Source: DASZBX01 sp035943635
GTDB lineage: Bacteria; Actinomycetota; Actinomycetes; Streptomycetales; Catenulisporaceae
DNA: 60,984 bases
Assembly (NCBI GenBank): GCA_035943635.1
Contig: DASZBX010000020.1
Span: 1 to 60,984, forward strand
Reading direction: 5' to 3'
Positions 16,528 through 26,295 of this stretch are shown piece after piece (position 1 is the stretch's first letter; the number at the start of each line of letters is the position of its first letter). The position numbers and the translations under genes are program-made. The notes under the pieces were generated by a model. The model searched no databases. It was not told where the DNA came from and worked only from the letters and a program-made list of their open reading frames with translations.

Positions 16528-19272
16528 ATGTACGAGCTGGTCGAACGGGACGAGGAAGAAAAGACGCTGGCGCGGATCCACGGCGAACGCGCTCCGGGCC
16601 GAAGACGGTTGGTCGCCGTGAGCGGCCCGCTGGCGAGCGGCAAGACCGCCCTGCTGCGCGCCTTCGCCCGCGGCGCCGCCGCCAAGGGCGCGACGGTCCT
16701 GGAGGCCGCCGCGTCGATATTCGAGCGGCGCCAGCCGCTGGGGATCATGGACCAGCTCCTGCGCGGCCACCGGCTGCTGTCCCAGGGCGCGCAACGGGAG
16801 GTCCACGACCTGGTCGAGCAGATCGGCCGGGCCGAGCAGCCCGCGGAGATCTCCCCCCGGATCCTGGGCCTGCTGCACGGCGCCTTCCAGCCCCTGGCCG
16901 ACAGCGCGCCGCTGGTCATCTGCCTCGACGACGCGCACTTCACCGACGTCGAGTCCCTGCAGTACCTGCTCGCGCTGATGCGCCGGATGGGCAACGCGCC
17001 GATCTCGATCGTCCTGTCCTACTGCCCGGACATGGGCTGCGACAGCGTCCAGCGCCTGATCCAGGCCGAGATCCTGCGCATGCCGGACCACACCTGCCTG
17101 GACATCGAGCCGTTGTCCGTGGCCGGAGTCGCGACGGTGCTCGGGGAGTACTTCCCGCCCGCCGTCGCCGCCCGGATCGCGCCGCAGTGCCACCGCCTGA
17201 GCGGCGGGCGGCCGCTGCTGGTGCACGCCCTGGCCGAGGACAACTCCGGCCCGGGCACGCAGTCGCCGCCCGCGGCCGGACCCGTGTTCGGACGCGCCGT
17301 GCTCAGCTGCCTCTACCGGGCCGAGCCGATCGTGCTCGCGATCGCCCAGGCCACCGCCATGCTGGGCGAGGGCCGGCCGAAGGCCGTGGTCGCGCGGCTG
17401 TGCGGCCTGGACCTGGAATCCCTCGCCCGGGTCGCCGCGTCCCCCGGCGTCGGCGGGCTCCTGGACCCCGACCTGCTCGGGCAGCCGAGCGTGCGCGAGT
17501 CCATCCTGCGCGGCATCCCGCAGACCGAGCGCCGCGACATGCTCACCAGCGCCGCCCGCCTGCTGCACCACGAAGGCGTGCCGGCCCTCGTCACGGCCGA
17601 CTACCTGATGCGGGTGGACGAGGCGATCCCGTGGGCCGGGCACGTCCTGGTCGAGGCCGCGGACCAGGCCCTGGCCGGCGGCGACCACGAGACGGCCCTG
17701 GGCTACCTCGAGAAGGCGCACCGCGGGTGCGCGGGCCCGCGGGAACGGACCGACACCGCCGCGAAGATCGTCGACGTGATGTGGCGGCACAACCCGGCGG
17801 CGGCCAAGGCCTACCTGCCCGACCTGGTCGCGTCCGCCGAGCAGGGCGGGCTGCGCGCCCGGCAGGCGGTCCCGGTCGTGCGCAGCCTGCTCTGGAACGG
17901 GCAGGAGGTGCAGGCCAGGCGGGTGATCGCGCGCCTGGCCGGTGCGGACCGGCCCGCGCAGGCCGAGGACGACGCCGCCCGGCAGGTCAACCAGCTGCGG
18001 CTGTGGCTGCCGCTGACCTACCCGGGCATCGCGGCCCCGCGGGCCGCCGGCCCGGCCGGGCCGGACCCCGGCTCCGGCTCGGCCGACTCCGAGGCCGCGA
18101 ACGCGCTGGGCGCGGTCCTGCGCGGCACCGACGACGAGGCGACGGTGCCCACCGCGGAACTGGTCCTGCGCCAGGCCCTGGCCGCGGCGGCCGGCCCGGC
18201 CGCGACGCTCGCCTCGCTCATGGTCCTGATCTACTCCGACAGCCTGGACAAGGCGTCCGTGTGGTGCGACGCCCTGCTCGCCTCCCGGGGCGAGACCTAC
18301 GGACCGGTCTGGAGCGCCCTGTTCACCACGGTGCGCGCCGAGATCCACTACCGCCTCGGCGACCTGGCGAGCGCCCGGCAGTCGGCGTACACCGCCCTGA
18401 CCCTGCTGCCCGGCGAGAGATGGGGAGCCGCGGTCGTCTTCCCGCTCTCGCTCCTGATCCTGACCGCCACGGCGATGGGGAACCTGCCGGAGGCCGCGAA
18501 GTACCTGGACTTCTTCGTCCCGAGCGCCGCGTTCGGGACCCTGGGCGCGGTGGCCTACCTCGACGCCCGGGGCCAGTTCCACCTCGCCCGCGGCTGTCCG
18601 GACGGCGCGCTGCAGGACTTCCTGGCGGCCGGGCACCTGATGAAGCTGTGGGAGGCGGACTGCCCGTCCGCGGTGCCCTGGCGCGCCCACGCCGCCCAGG
18701 CGTACCTGCTCAAGGGCCTGACCACGCAGGCCAAGGCGCTGCTGACCGAGCACATCGCGCTGCTCCCGTCCGGCCACCTGCGCACCCGCGGCCTGGCCTA
18801 CCGCACCCTGGCGGCCACGCTCCCCGCGGAAGCGCGGCCGCCGGTGCTGCTGAAGGCGGCCGGCATCCTGGACCGCTGCGGCGACTCGCTGAACCTGGCC
18901 CGCACGCTGGCCGACCTCGGCCGGGCGCACGAGTCGCTCGGCGACGTCGCCCAGGCCCGCTCGCACGCCCACCAGGCCAGGACGCTCGCGGACCGGTGCG
19001 GTGCGGCGCTGCCGGAGCCGGCGGCCGCGGCCGTCGGCCAGTCGGCCGGCGCGGACGGCTTCGGCGAGGGGGCCCCGGCGGCGAACCAGCTGAGCACCGC
19101 GGAATGGCGCGTGGCCAAACTGGCCGCCAACGGCTCCACGAACGAACAGATCGCCCGCAAGCTCTTCATCACGGTCAGCACGGTGGAACAGCACCTCACC
19201 CGCGCCTACCGGAAGCTCGGCATCCGGCGGCGCACCCAGCTGCCCTCATGCCTGACCGAGTCCGTCCGGTGA
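16528..19272 (+). CDS. LAL-family LuxR regulator (AAA-type, large)
   Basis: A 914-residue regulator of the Large ATP-binding LuxR type common in actinomycete antibiotic clusters. Walker A is GPLASGKTAL (Lys39), Walker B is VICLDDAHF. A long helical-repeat middle section follows, then a C-terminal LuxR HTH (about 855-910, with TNEQIARKLF and STVEQHLTRAYRKLG). These proteins usually activate their cluster. The ATG at 16528 was chosen because it places the Walker box at the usual distance from the N-terminus; the ribosome-binding site is weak. It reads in the same direction as the response regulator, 198 nt downstream. Confidence 0.9.
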   Translation: MYELVERDEEEKTLARIHGERAPGRRRLVAVSGPLASGKTALLRAFARGAAAKGATVLEAAASIFERRQPLGIMDQLLRGHRLLSQGAQREVHDLVEQIGRAEQPAEISPRILGLLHGAFQPLADSAPLVICLDDAHFTDVESLQYLLALMRRMGNAPISIVLSYCPDMGCDSVQRLIQAEILRMPDHTCLDIEPLSVAGVATVLGEYFPPAVAARIAPQCHRLSGGRPLLVHALAEDNSGPGTQSPPAAGPVFGRAVLSCLYRAEPIVLAIAQATAMLGEGRPKAVVARLCGLDLESLARVAASPGVGGLLDPDLLGQPSVRESILRGIPQTERRDMLTSAARLLHHEGVPALVTADYLMRVDEAIPWAGHVLVEAADQALAGGDHETALGYLEKAHRGCAGPRERTDTAAKIVDVMWRHNPAAAKAYLPDLVASAEQGGLRARQAVPVVRSLLWNGQEVQARRVIARLAGADRPAQAEDDAARQVNQLRLWLPLTYPGIAAPRAAGPAGPDPGSGSADSEAANALGAVLRGTDDEATVPTAELVLRQALAAAAGPAATLASLMVLIYSDSLDKASVWCDALLASRGETYGPVWSALFTTVRAEIHYRLGDLASARQSAYTALTLLPGERWGAAVVFPLSLLILTATAMGNLPEAAKYLDFFVPSAAFGTLGAVAYLDARGQFHLARGCPDGALQDFLAAGHLMKLWEADCPSAVPWRAHAAQAYLLKGLTTQAKALLTEHIALLPSGHLRTRGLAYRTLAATLPAEARPPVLLKAAGILDRCGDSLNLARTLADLGRAHESLGDVAQARSHAHQARTLADRCGAALPEPAAAAVGQSAGADGFGEGAPAANQLSTAEWRVAKLAANGSTNEQIARKLFITVSTVEQHLTRAYRKLGIRRRTQLPSCLTESVR

Positions 19273-19316
19273 CCGCCGTCGGGCCGGCCTCGGCGGCGCG
19301 GGCGTGCGCGCCACCG

Positions 19317-19997
19317 TCACCCCGGGTCGGCGGCCGGGCGCTCCGAATCGGCGGCCGACCCGGGCTCCTCGGGCACCGGACCGTCCGGCCGGAACCGGCG
19401 CAGGCCCTCGATGAAGACGTTCAGCCCGTACTCGAACCGTTCCGCCGGATCCGCTCCGGTCAGGGCGTCGAGCGCCGCCGCGTACTGCGGGGACACCTCG
19501 ACGTCCAGCCGCTCGGTGCGCACCCGCCAGTCGGACCCGGGCGGCAGCCGCACCTGCGCCTGCTCCTCGATGGTGTGCCCGAGCACGTAGTAGAACAGCG
19601 CGAAGCTGACCCAGCCCGCCTGCGCCGGCGGCAGGCCCGCCCGGCACAGCACCTGGACGGCCGTGTCCGTGCCGGCGATCGTGTTGGCGCCCGGCGCGAA
19701 AGTACCGGCCACCACCCGCGCGCCGTCGCGGCGGGCCAGCAGGGCCGCGCGCAGCCGGCCGGCCAGGATCCGGACCTGCTCGGGCCAGGGGACGTCGGGC
19801 AGCCGGTCCCCGACGCCCGCCACGATCCGGTCGGCCACCGCGTCCAGCAGGGCCTCCTTGTTCGGGTAGTGCCGGTAGAACGCCCCGCCCCGGACGTTGA
19901 GCGTGGCGCCGAGCCGGCGCATCGTGAGCTGGTCCAGACCCTCGGCGTCGAGGAAGCGCAGCGCCTCGTCGACCACGGTGGTTCTGCTCAGCGGCAT
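19317..19997 (-). CDS. TetR-family repressor (TetR_C type)
   Basis: A 226-residue repressor with an N-terminal TetR HTH (about 5-50, ending in GGAFYRHYPNKEALLDAV) and a C-terminal half like the drug-sensing TetR_C domain. It is divergent from the DHA2 exporter with only 81 nt between them, the classic repressor-pump arrangement. The gap contains two palindromes that could be its operators. It probably senses the cluster product or a precursor. The ATG at 19997 has a GGGAGAAG site. Confidence 0.9.
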   Translation of the reverse strand: MPLSRTTVVDEALRFLDAEGLDQLTMRRLGATLNVRGGAFYRHYPNKEALLDAVADRIVAGVGDRLPDVPWPEQVRILAGRLRAALLARRDGARVVAGTFAPGANTIAGTDTAVQVLCRAGLPPAQAGWVSFALFYYVLGHTIEEQAQVRLPPGSDWRVRTERLDVEVSPQYAAALDALTGADPAERFEYGLNVFIEGLRRFRPDGPVPEEPGSAADSERPAADPG

Positions 19998-20033
19998 GGG
20001 GCTTCTCCCTTGATTGACACCTTCAGAACGACC

Positions 20034-20057
20034 ACAGTACTGTGAACAGTGTTCACA
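20034..20057. promoter_or_regulatory. Probable TetR operator
   Basis: In the 81-nt gap between the divergent repressor and exporter genes, a perfect 10-bp palindrome ACAGTACTGT (20034-20043) overlaps the inverted repeat TGTGAAC-AGT-GTTCACA (20041-20057). The position between two divergent starts and the symmetry fit a TetR-dimer operator repressing both genes. The exporter ribosome-binding site GAGGAG follows. Confidence 0.7.
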
Positions 20058-20078
20058 TAAGGACCCTGAGGAGACTGC

Positions 20079-21554
20079 ATGTCCGAGGCCGAAGCCCCGT
20101 CCGCACCCCCCGTCCTGCGACCGAACCTTCCGCTCGGCGTCATCGTGGCCATGTCCTGCCTCGCCCTCTTCATGGTCGTGCTCGACGCCACCATTGTCAC
20201 CGTGGCCCTGCCGGACATGAAATCCGCACTGAACCTGTCCACCGGCCAGCAGCAGTGGGTGGTCAGCGGCTACCTGATCACCCTGGGCGGCTTCCTGCTG
20301 CTGGCCGCCCGGGCCGGTGACCTGTTCGGGCACAAGCGCGTGTTCCTGGCCGGCGCGGCCGTCTTCACCGTCGCGAGCCTGGCCGGCGGGCTGGCGTCCG
20401 GCCCGGCGGTGCTGATCGCGGCCCGGATCGTGCAGGGCGCCGGCGCCGGCGCGCTGGCCCCCACCAGCCTGAGCCTGATCACCGCAAGCCACGCCGACGA
20501 GCACGAGCGCGGACGCGCCCTGTCGCTGTGGAGCATGATGGGCGGCGTGGCCGGCCTGGTCGGCGTGGTCCTCGGCGGCGTGCTGACCGCCGAACTGGAC
20601 TGGCGCTGGGTCCTGTTCGTCAACGTGCCCCCCGGCATCGCGCTGCTGGTCTCCGGGCTGCGGTTCCTGCTGCCCTCGGCCACCGCCCGGCGGATCGAGC
20701 TCGACCTGCCCGGCACCCTGAGCGTCACCCTCGGGATCGGGGCGCTGACCTTCGGGCTCTCCGAGGCCTCGGCCAAGGGCTGGAGCTCGCCGAGCGTGGT
20801 GGCGTCGCTGGTCGCGGCCGCCGTGTTCCTGGTCGCCTTCCTGGTGACCGAGGCCCGCAGCGCCCACCCGCTCATCCCGGGCGCCGTGATCCGGTCCCGG
20901 ACCCTGCGGATCGCCAACCTGCTGATGTTCTTCCTCGGCGTGACGCTGACCGCGCTGATGTTCTTCCTCTCGCTGTACTGCCAGCAGGTCCTGGGCTACA
21001 GCGCGCTGCGCACCGGCATGGCGATGCTGCCGATCACCGTCATCTTCATCGTCGGCGGCCTGACCTCCCGCCAGCTGCTGCCCAAGCTGGGCCCGCGCCC
21101 GCTGCTGGTGGCCGGCGGCCTGATCGCCACGGCGGGCATCGTCTGGCTGGCCACCATCCCCACCCACTCCGCCTACGTCAGCCACATCCTGGGCCCCAAC
21201 CTGGTCGGCGGGTTCGGCGTCAGCATCATGCTGCTGTCGGTCACCGTCAGCGGCACGGCCGGCGTGGACCAGGAGAACGCCGGCGCCGCCTCCGGCCTGC
21301 TCAACACCTCCCGCCAGATCGGCGGAGCCGTCGGCCTGGCCGTCCTGGTGAACGTCGCCTCCAGCGTGACCTCCAACGCGAGCCACCACAGCGACCACCT
21401 CAGCGCACTGGTACAGGGCTACCGGGCCGCGCTGCTCGTGAACGCGGGCCTGATGTTCCTGGCCGCGGTGGCCGCCTTGGCGCTGTCCGCCGCCAAGCCG
21501 GCGGAGCACAGCGCGCCTGAAGTACCCGCCGAGGCCGAGCCGGCGCGGCCGTGA
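20079..21554 (+). CDS. DHA2-family (EmrB/QacA) drug exporter
   Basis: A 491-residue integral membrane protein with about 14 hydrophobic segments and the DHA2 motif DATIVTVALPDM in the first helix. It should export a drug-like molecule in exchange for protons. Divergence from a TetR repressor and position at the cluster edge suggest self-resistance or export of the cluster product. The ATG at 20079 is preceded by GAGGAG. A hairpin terminator lies 18 nt after the stop. Confidence 0.92.
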   Translation: MSEAEAPSAPPVLRPNLPLGVIVAMSCLALFMVVLDATIVTVALPDMKSALNLSTGQQQWVVSGYLITLGGFLLLAARAGDLFGHKRVFLAGAAVFTVASLAGGLASGPAVLIAARIVQGAGAGALAPTSLSLITASHADEHERGRALSLWSMMGGVAGLVGVVLGGVLTAELDWRWVLFVNVPPGIALLVSGLRFLLPSATARRIELDLPGTLSVTLGIGALTFGLSEASAKGWSSPSVVASLVAAAVFLVAFLVTEARSAHPLIPGAVIRSRTLRIANLLMFFLGVTLTALMFFLSLYCQQVLGYSALRTGMAMLPITVIFIVGGLTSRQLLPKLGPRPLLVAGGLIATAGIVWLATIPTHSAYVSHILGPNLVGGFGVSIMLLSVTVSGTAGVDQENAGAASGLLNTSRQIGGAVGLAVLVNVASSVTSNASHHSDHLSALVQGYRAALLVNAGLMFLAAVAALALSAAKPAEHSAPEVPAEAEPARP

Positions 21555-21572
21555 GACCGTGCGCCGAAGGGC

Positions 21573-21612
21573 GCCCGCCGCAGTGCTCGTCCAGGCTGCG
21601 GCGGGCGTTTCT
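21573..21612 (+). terminator. Hairpin terminator after the exporter gene
   Basis: A perfect 11-bp stem (21573-21583 with 21596-21606) and a 12-nt loop, followed by GTTTCTCT, lies just after the exporter stop. It may also stop readthrough from the convergent helicase gene. Confidence 0.75.
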
Positions 21613-21648
21613 CTGTCGTGGCACCGCGAACTCATCACGCCGACCGGA

Positions 21649-24600
21649 TCAGACTTCGGTCTTCCACCACGGCCGGTCGGCGACGTGGATCTGCGGATGG
21701 CGGGCCAGTTCGCCGCAGTTGGGCAGCTGCGCCCACAGCGCGTGGTCCCCGATGACGATGAGCCGGCGTTTGGCCCGGGTCACCGCCACGTTGACCAGGT
21801 TCGGGCTCAGCGTCGCCCAGCTGCGCGAACCATCTGCATCGGCCGCGGTACCCAGGACCAGGATCACCACGTCCGCTTCCTTGCCCTGCGTGGTGTGCAC
21901 CGTGCCGACACGTTTCGACCCCTCCGGGAAGTACGGCTCGGCCACCTTCTTCATGCCGCGCACCACGTCTCGGAACGGACTGACCACGAAGACGCTCTCC
22001 CCGACTCTGCGCGCGAGTTCCCGCTCGAACGGTTTCCCGCCCTCCCACCAGACGGGCTCGAGTGTGCCGGGCTTGAGCGGCATCTGCTGTTCCTGGAACA
22101 TCCGCTCCCGCAGACGGTCGGCGATGAGCTCCAGGGTCCGCGCGAGGACCACGCCCTCCGCAGGATTCCACTTGTCCTGGCCCGGCGACGCGTCGACGTG
22201 GAACCAGGTGCTGCGGGCCACGAGGGTGAAGGCCGCCGCCGGTTCCTCGGTCTTGCCGTAGACCATCATGTTGTCGTAAGCGATCTCGTTGCTGATCTCG
22301 AACATGGGCCGGTCGCACCGGCGGTGCACGCGCAGCGGCGAGCCGACCCACACCCGCGCCCCGGACTTGGTCTCGAGCCACGCGCCGTAGCGCGCCAGCC
22401 GGTCCGCGGTGGTCTGCACCGACTGCAGCCCCGGGGCCCACTGCGGGTCGACGTCGAAGTGCGCGCACAACCGCCTCTGCCCGGTCCACGGCAAGGTCAC
22501 GACTGGTTCGAGCTGCTGCGGATCGCCGACGACCACCGTGCGCCGGGCCCGCCAGACGGCTCCGACCGCCTGTTGCGGGCTGGCCTGCCCGGCCTCGTCG
22601 ATGAAGACCCAGCCCAGGCTTCCCCGGCCCAGCGGATGGAGCATCCGGCTGAGCGAGGCGAAGGTGGTCGAGATCACCGGGACGACCAGGAAGAGCAGCT
22701 GCCAGGCGGCCAGCACGATCTCCTCGCGCAGATCGGCGGGCGCGCCGCCCTTCACGATCTCCATGGCGGCGTTCAGATAGCTTCTGACCAGGTTCGGCTC
22801 GGTGGCCAGCACCGCCCGGTGCAGATCGAGCGCGGCCACGAACAGGCGGCTGCGGGCCTCCTGGAGTTCGGGATCCATCCACGGGGACGAGCGCTCCCGG
22901 CGGTTCATCGCCGCCAGGTCCTCGGGCGCCGCCGCCCAGTCGGCCGGGTCGGGCACCGCCGCGCCCCACCGTCGCCGCGCCGCGTCCAGCTCCTCACGCT
23001 CGGCTCGCAACTCGGCCCGGCGCACGAGCAGTCGCTCCCGGGTGCCGAAGGCCTCGGCGGCGGCCCAAGCAACCGCGGCCTCGCCGGATTCGACCTCACG
23101 CCGCGCCCTGGCCGCCGCGGCCTGCGCGTGGCTCAAGCGCTGTTCCGCCTCCCGCCGATCCTCCTCGCAGGCTTCCCGGTACTGCTCGCACGCCTGCCAG
23201 TACTCGTAAGCCGCGTCCTGCGCCAGGATCGAGGGGCGCCGCCGTTCCTCCCATCTGGCGTCAGCGCCCCTGGAAAACAGGCGTTTGATTCTGTTGGGCC
23301 GCCGGTTCTCCCCGTCGTGTGCGGCGAGCAGGGACTCGGCAGCTTCGAGCCCGCCCAGCGCGCTGCTCGCCGCGTACTGCGCGTCCCGCTCGGACGTTCC
23401 ACGCTGGGCGAGCAGGTTCCGTACGTCGGCGCAGTACGCTTCCGCTTCGCCGGAGACTTTCTTCGCGTGACGCAGTCCCTGCTCGAGCTGGGCTGTCACG
23501 CCCTGCGCGGTCTCCGCCTCGCCGGTGAGCGCCGTCAGCAGCGCATCGGGTCCACTCGTGCGAGCCAGCAGGTCGGCCACGGCTTGGCGGTCCGCGACCA
23601 ACCGCAGGACCTCTTCGCGGGCGGCCGTGAAGGCGGCCTTCGCCTCGGTCCAGGTCTGCGTGCCCAGGGGCATCCGCGTCTGGCCGGAGTCCGGATCGTT
23701 GGGACCGGTCCCGGCCGCGGCCGCGTCATTCTGCTGCCTGCGCAGAAGATCGATCAAGCCCTGCCCGGTCCGCTGCGTCCCCTGGGCCTGAGGCAGCTGG
23801 CCCCACCAGAAGCCCTCGACGAACGTCCCCCGGAGGTTGCGGCGCCCCAGCCGCGCCGCAACCGCTCCCCACACCTCGTCGCCGTGCACCAGCCCGGCGG
23901 GCTCCGGCAGATACCGGACCCGATCGTGCCAGGGCTCCTTCAGCTCCTTGAGCGAGGGAATCTCCAGCGTGACGTTCTCGACCGCGCCGTTGTTCGACGA
24001 CGCGACCAGGATCTCGTACCCGGTCAGCTCGGGTCGCAGTCGTTTGATGCGGTTGGTGAAGGTGCTGCCGTCCTGTTTCTCGGTCGTCCAGGTCATCGCC
24101 TTGCCGGTGAAGCAGGCGGCCGCGGAGGACAACGTCGCCAGCTGCTCGGCGCGCTGCACCACGATCGCGGCGATCAGGTCGCGCAGCATGGTCGTCTTGC
24201 CCGTCCCGGGCGGACCGTTGACGGCGTAGAGCCCGCTCCCCTGCGGCCGGCCGATCTCGGCCATGATGGTGTTGACGGCGAACTGCTGGCTCAGTGCCAA
24301 CGGCTGCGTGGGCGGGGAGACCCAGGCGCCGAGCGGCGCATCGCGCGGCTGTGTGCGGTCGCGCCCGGGCAGGTGGTCCCGCCGCAGATCGACCCGGGCG
24401 GCGATGTCGATGTCCCGCGTGGAGGCGAGGTAGGCGGTCAGGCCGCTGCCGAGGTCCTCGCCCCGCGCGGCGGTCGCGATACGGTCGAGGTCCTCGGCGA
24501 AGAAACTGTTGAGCAGTTCGTCACCGCCCGACTCTTCCCCGTGCTTCGCCGACACCAGGCTGCTCTTGACGCGCACCGCGTCGGGTCGGAGCATCACGTC

Positions 24601-25479
24601 GACGCCGAGCTGCTCGGCGATCCACCGGGTGATCCCGGCCAGGTCCAGGATGTCGAGCACCTTGGTCCCGAGCTCGGCCGGCGGTTCGGCGGCCGGACCT
24701 GCATCACCATCCTGATTAGCCTGGCCCTTGCGGTCGGGCTTGGCGGCACGCTCGGCGACCTTGTCCTTGGCCCCGTCCACCAGCTTGCCGCCGAGGACTT
24801 CGACCGCTTTGCCCACCAGCGGACCGACGACTCCGCCGACACTCGCCCCGGCGGCCGCCGCCGCGAGCCCGACGCCCTGCTTCGCCAGGTCCACGACCAG
24901 GTCGACGGCCACTCCGGCGATCGGTCCGAGCTCTGCGCCGGCGCCACCGGCCTTGACGATCGGCAGCCTGCCGTCGCCCAGCTCCTCCAGAGTCGACACG
25001 AGCCGCAGGGAGTCCGCCTCGAACCCGTCGAGCCAGCCCTTCTCCTGCGGGCCCGGCGACAGGGCCCGGCCGCAGGCCCAGGCGCAGGTGGACACCACCG
25101 CGCTCTTCTTGATCAGGTATCCGTCCTCTGTCACCGTGAAGCAGAACAGTGCGCTGTGTCCGCTGATCCGGCCGTCGTGGTCGTTCCCGTCCTTGCTTCC
25201 GGGGAATATGTCGCACAGCCGATCGCGCATCACGCGCAGGTCGAACACGCCGGCGTAGACAGTGTGCTGCCAGACCTTGTTCCGGACCGCGGGCCTGCGG
25301 GCGATCGGCGACCCGGCCTCCCAGGGCAGCGGCCTCCCGTCGTGCACCGGGAAGACCCTGCTGGTTTCGCCCTGGTCGAACCGTCCGTGGTCCAGGTGGG
25401 GAATGGTGTTCGGGCTGAACAACTCGATCGCCCGCCAGTATCGCAGCACCCGTTCACGGCGAAGCCGCTCCGCGTCCAC
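21649..25479 (-). CDS. Large SF1B (Upf1/DNA2-like) helicase-domain protein
   Basis: A 1276-residue ATPase. The N-terminal 400 residues are unfamiliar. Walker A (GPPGTGKTT) falls near residue 425. A long Arg/Glu/Ala-rich, probably coiled-coil insert comes next. Walker B with the Q-containing DEAGQ, then GDPQQLEP, are near 960-985. Motifs V-VI (TVHTTQGKEADVV, NVAVTRAKRR) are near the C-terminus. This is the SF1B layout of RNA/DNA translocases. The GTG at 25479 is chosen because GGGGAGGGG precedes it; the first in-frame ATG upstream lies 33 codons away without such support. It is monocistronic. A defence or nucleic-acid-processing role is possible, but nothing adjacent proves it. Confidence 0.85.
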   Translation of the reverse strand: MDAERLRRERVLRYWRAIELFSPNTIPHLDHGRFDQGETSRVFPVHDGRPLPWEAGSPIARRPAVRNKVWQHTVYAGVFDLRVMRDRLCDIFPGSKDGNDHDGRISGHSALFCFTVTEDGYLIKKSAVVSTCAWACGRALSPGPQEKGWLDGFEADSLRLVSTLEELGDGRLPIVKAGGAGAELGPIAGVAVDLVVDLAKQGVGLAAAAAGASVGGVVGPLVGKAVEVLGGKLVDGAKDKVAERAAKPDRKGQANQDGDAGPAAEPPAELGTKVLDILDLAGITRWIAEQLGVDVMLRPDAVRVKSSLVSAKHGEESGGDELLNSFFAEDLDRIATAARGEDLGSGLTAYLASTRDIDIAARVDLRRDHLPGRDRTQPRDAPLGAWVSPPTQPLALSQQFAVNTIMAEIGRPQGSGLYAVNGPPGTGKTTMLRDLIAAIVVQRAEQLATLSSAAACFTGKAMTWTTEKQDGSTFTNRIKRLRPELTGYEILVASSNNGAVENVTLEIPSLKELKEPWHDRVRYLPEPAGLVHGDEVWGAVAARLGRRNLRGTFVEGFWWGQLPQAQGTQRTGQGLIDLLRRQQNDAAAAGTGPNDPDSGQTRMPLGTQTWTEAKAAFTAAREEVLRLVADRQAVADLLARTSGPDALLTALTGEAETAQGVTAQLEQGLRHAKKVSGEAEAYCADVRNLLAQRGTSERDAQYAASSALGGLEAAESLLAAHDGENRRPNRIKRLFSRGADARWEERRRPSILAQDAAYEYWQACEQYREACEEDRREAEQRLSHAQAAAARARREVESGEAAVAWAAAEAFGTRERLLVRRAELRAEREELDAARRRWGAAVPDPADWAAAPEDLAAMNRRERSSPWMDPELQEARSRLFVAALDLHRAVLATEPNLVRSYLNAAMEIVKGGAPADLREEIVLAAWQLLFLVVPVISTTFASLSRMLHPLGRGSLGWVFIDEAGQASPQQAVGAVWRARRTVVVGDPQQLEPVVTLPWTGQRRLCAHFDVDPQWAPGLQSVQTTADRLARYGAWLETKSGARVWVGSPLRVHRRCDRPMFEISNEIAYDNMMVYGKTEEPAAAFTLVARSTWFHVDASPGQDKWNPAEGVVLARTLELIADRLRERMFQEQQMPLKPGTLEPVWWEGGKPFERELARRVGESVFVVSPFRDVVRGMKKVAEPYFPEGSKRVGTVHTTQGKEADVVILVLGTAADADGSRSWATLSPNLVNVAVTRAKRRLIVIGDHALWAQLPNCGELARHPQIHVADRPWWKTEV

Positions 25480-25598
25480 GCCCCTCCCCCGAAGTCGGCT
25501 CCACCGCGTGTGGCGAATGGCAGGTGTCCGCCAGAGCCCGACCGGGCCCGGCATGCGCTGCATTGTCGCGCGCGGCAAAGCTTCTCAGCGTACGGAGA

Positions 25599-26216
25599 CT
25601 ATAGCGCAGATCCGTCTGCGTCGTCCGCGGAACCGCCCGGCTGCGGGCGCCGGTGCCGGTACTCGTTGAACGTGGCGATGGTGCCGTAGGTCTGCGGCAG
25701 GTAGGTGTTCTGGTACTCGCTGATGTCGTCGGGCGCCCAGCCGCCGCCGGCGCCGTTCAGGTCCCACTGCGCGTCGAGGTAGCCGTAGTCCAGGATCGAA
25801 CCGCCGTAGCCGGCCCGGCCCGCGGCGTTCTGGACCGTGCTGGTGACATAGGTGAAGTACTCGGACTGCTCGGTCGGATCCCACCACGCGGGCTCGGTGC
25901 TCTGCGCGCCGCCGCTGCCGACTTCGAAGTCGGTGATCCACGGCGCGGGGCTGCCGCCCCAGCCGGCCTGCCAGAAGATCGGGATCAGCTGGATCCCGGC
26001 GGCGCTGGCGTCGGCGAGTTCCTGGTCGAACTCGGTGAAGCTGAACGTGCCCGGCCGGGGCTCGATCGTGCCCCACGGCATGTCGAGTTCGGCGGTGGTC
26101 AGGCCAATGACCTGACTGAAAGATTGCCAATATTTGCTGAGAGCGGCAATAAGCGAGCGCTCAGGCTGAGATAACTGCACAGTGGGCGTGTGGGGCGTTC
26201 GGAAGGCGGCGCGCAA
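25599..26216 (-). pseudogene. Glycoside hydrolase fragment (beta-galactosidase-like)
   Basis: A 205-codon reading frame whose middle (ELDMPWGTIEPRPGTFSF, IQLIPIFWQAGWGG) matches the front of a clan GH-A TIM barrel of the beta-galactosidase type. Family members are usually several times longer. Here the similarity starts without a signal peptide and ends at TFNEY, followed by a short Gly/Asp-rich tail, so both catalytic halves cannot be present. It looks like a leftover fragment bounded by recombination breakpoints. The expected start overlaps the leader of the divergent prenyltransferase gene. Confidence 0.6.
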
Positions 26217-26295
26217 CGACCCGCCGCCGCGTCATCGCGTAGTCTGGGGCCGTCTGTTCGGGCCTTGTCGGCGCGAACGCCCACTGACCGCGGGG

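Noticed and set aside
15445..19194. 1249-codon minus-strand frame opposite the regulators
   Set aside because: Low-complexity antisense shadow; both regulator genes on the plus strand have clear domains.
21559..25689. 1376-codon plus-strand frame opposite the helicase
   Set aside because: The helicase strand carries every expected ATPase motif; the opposite frame has none.
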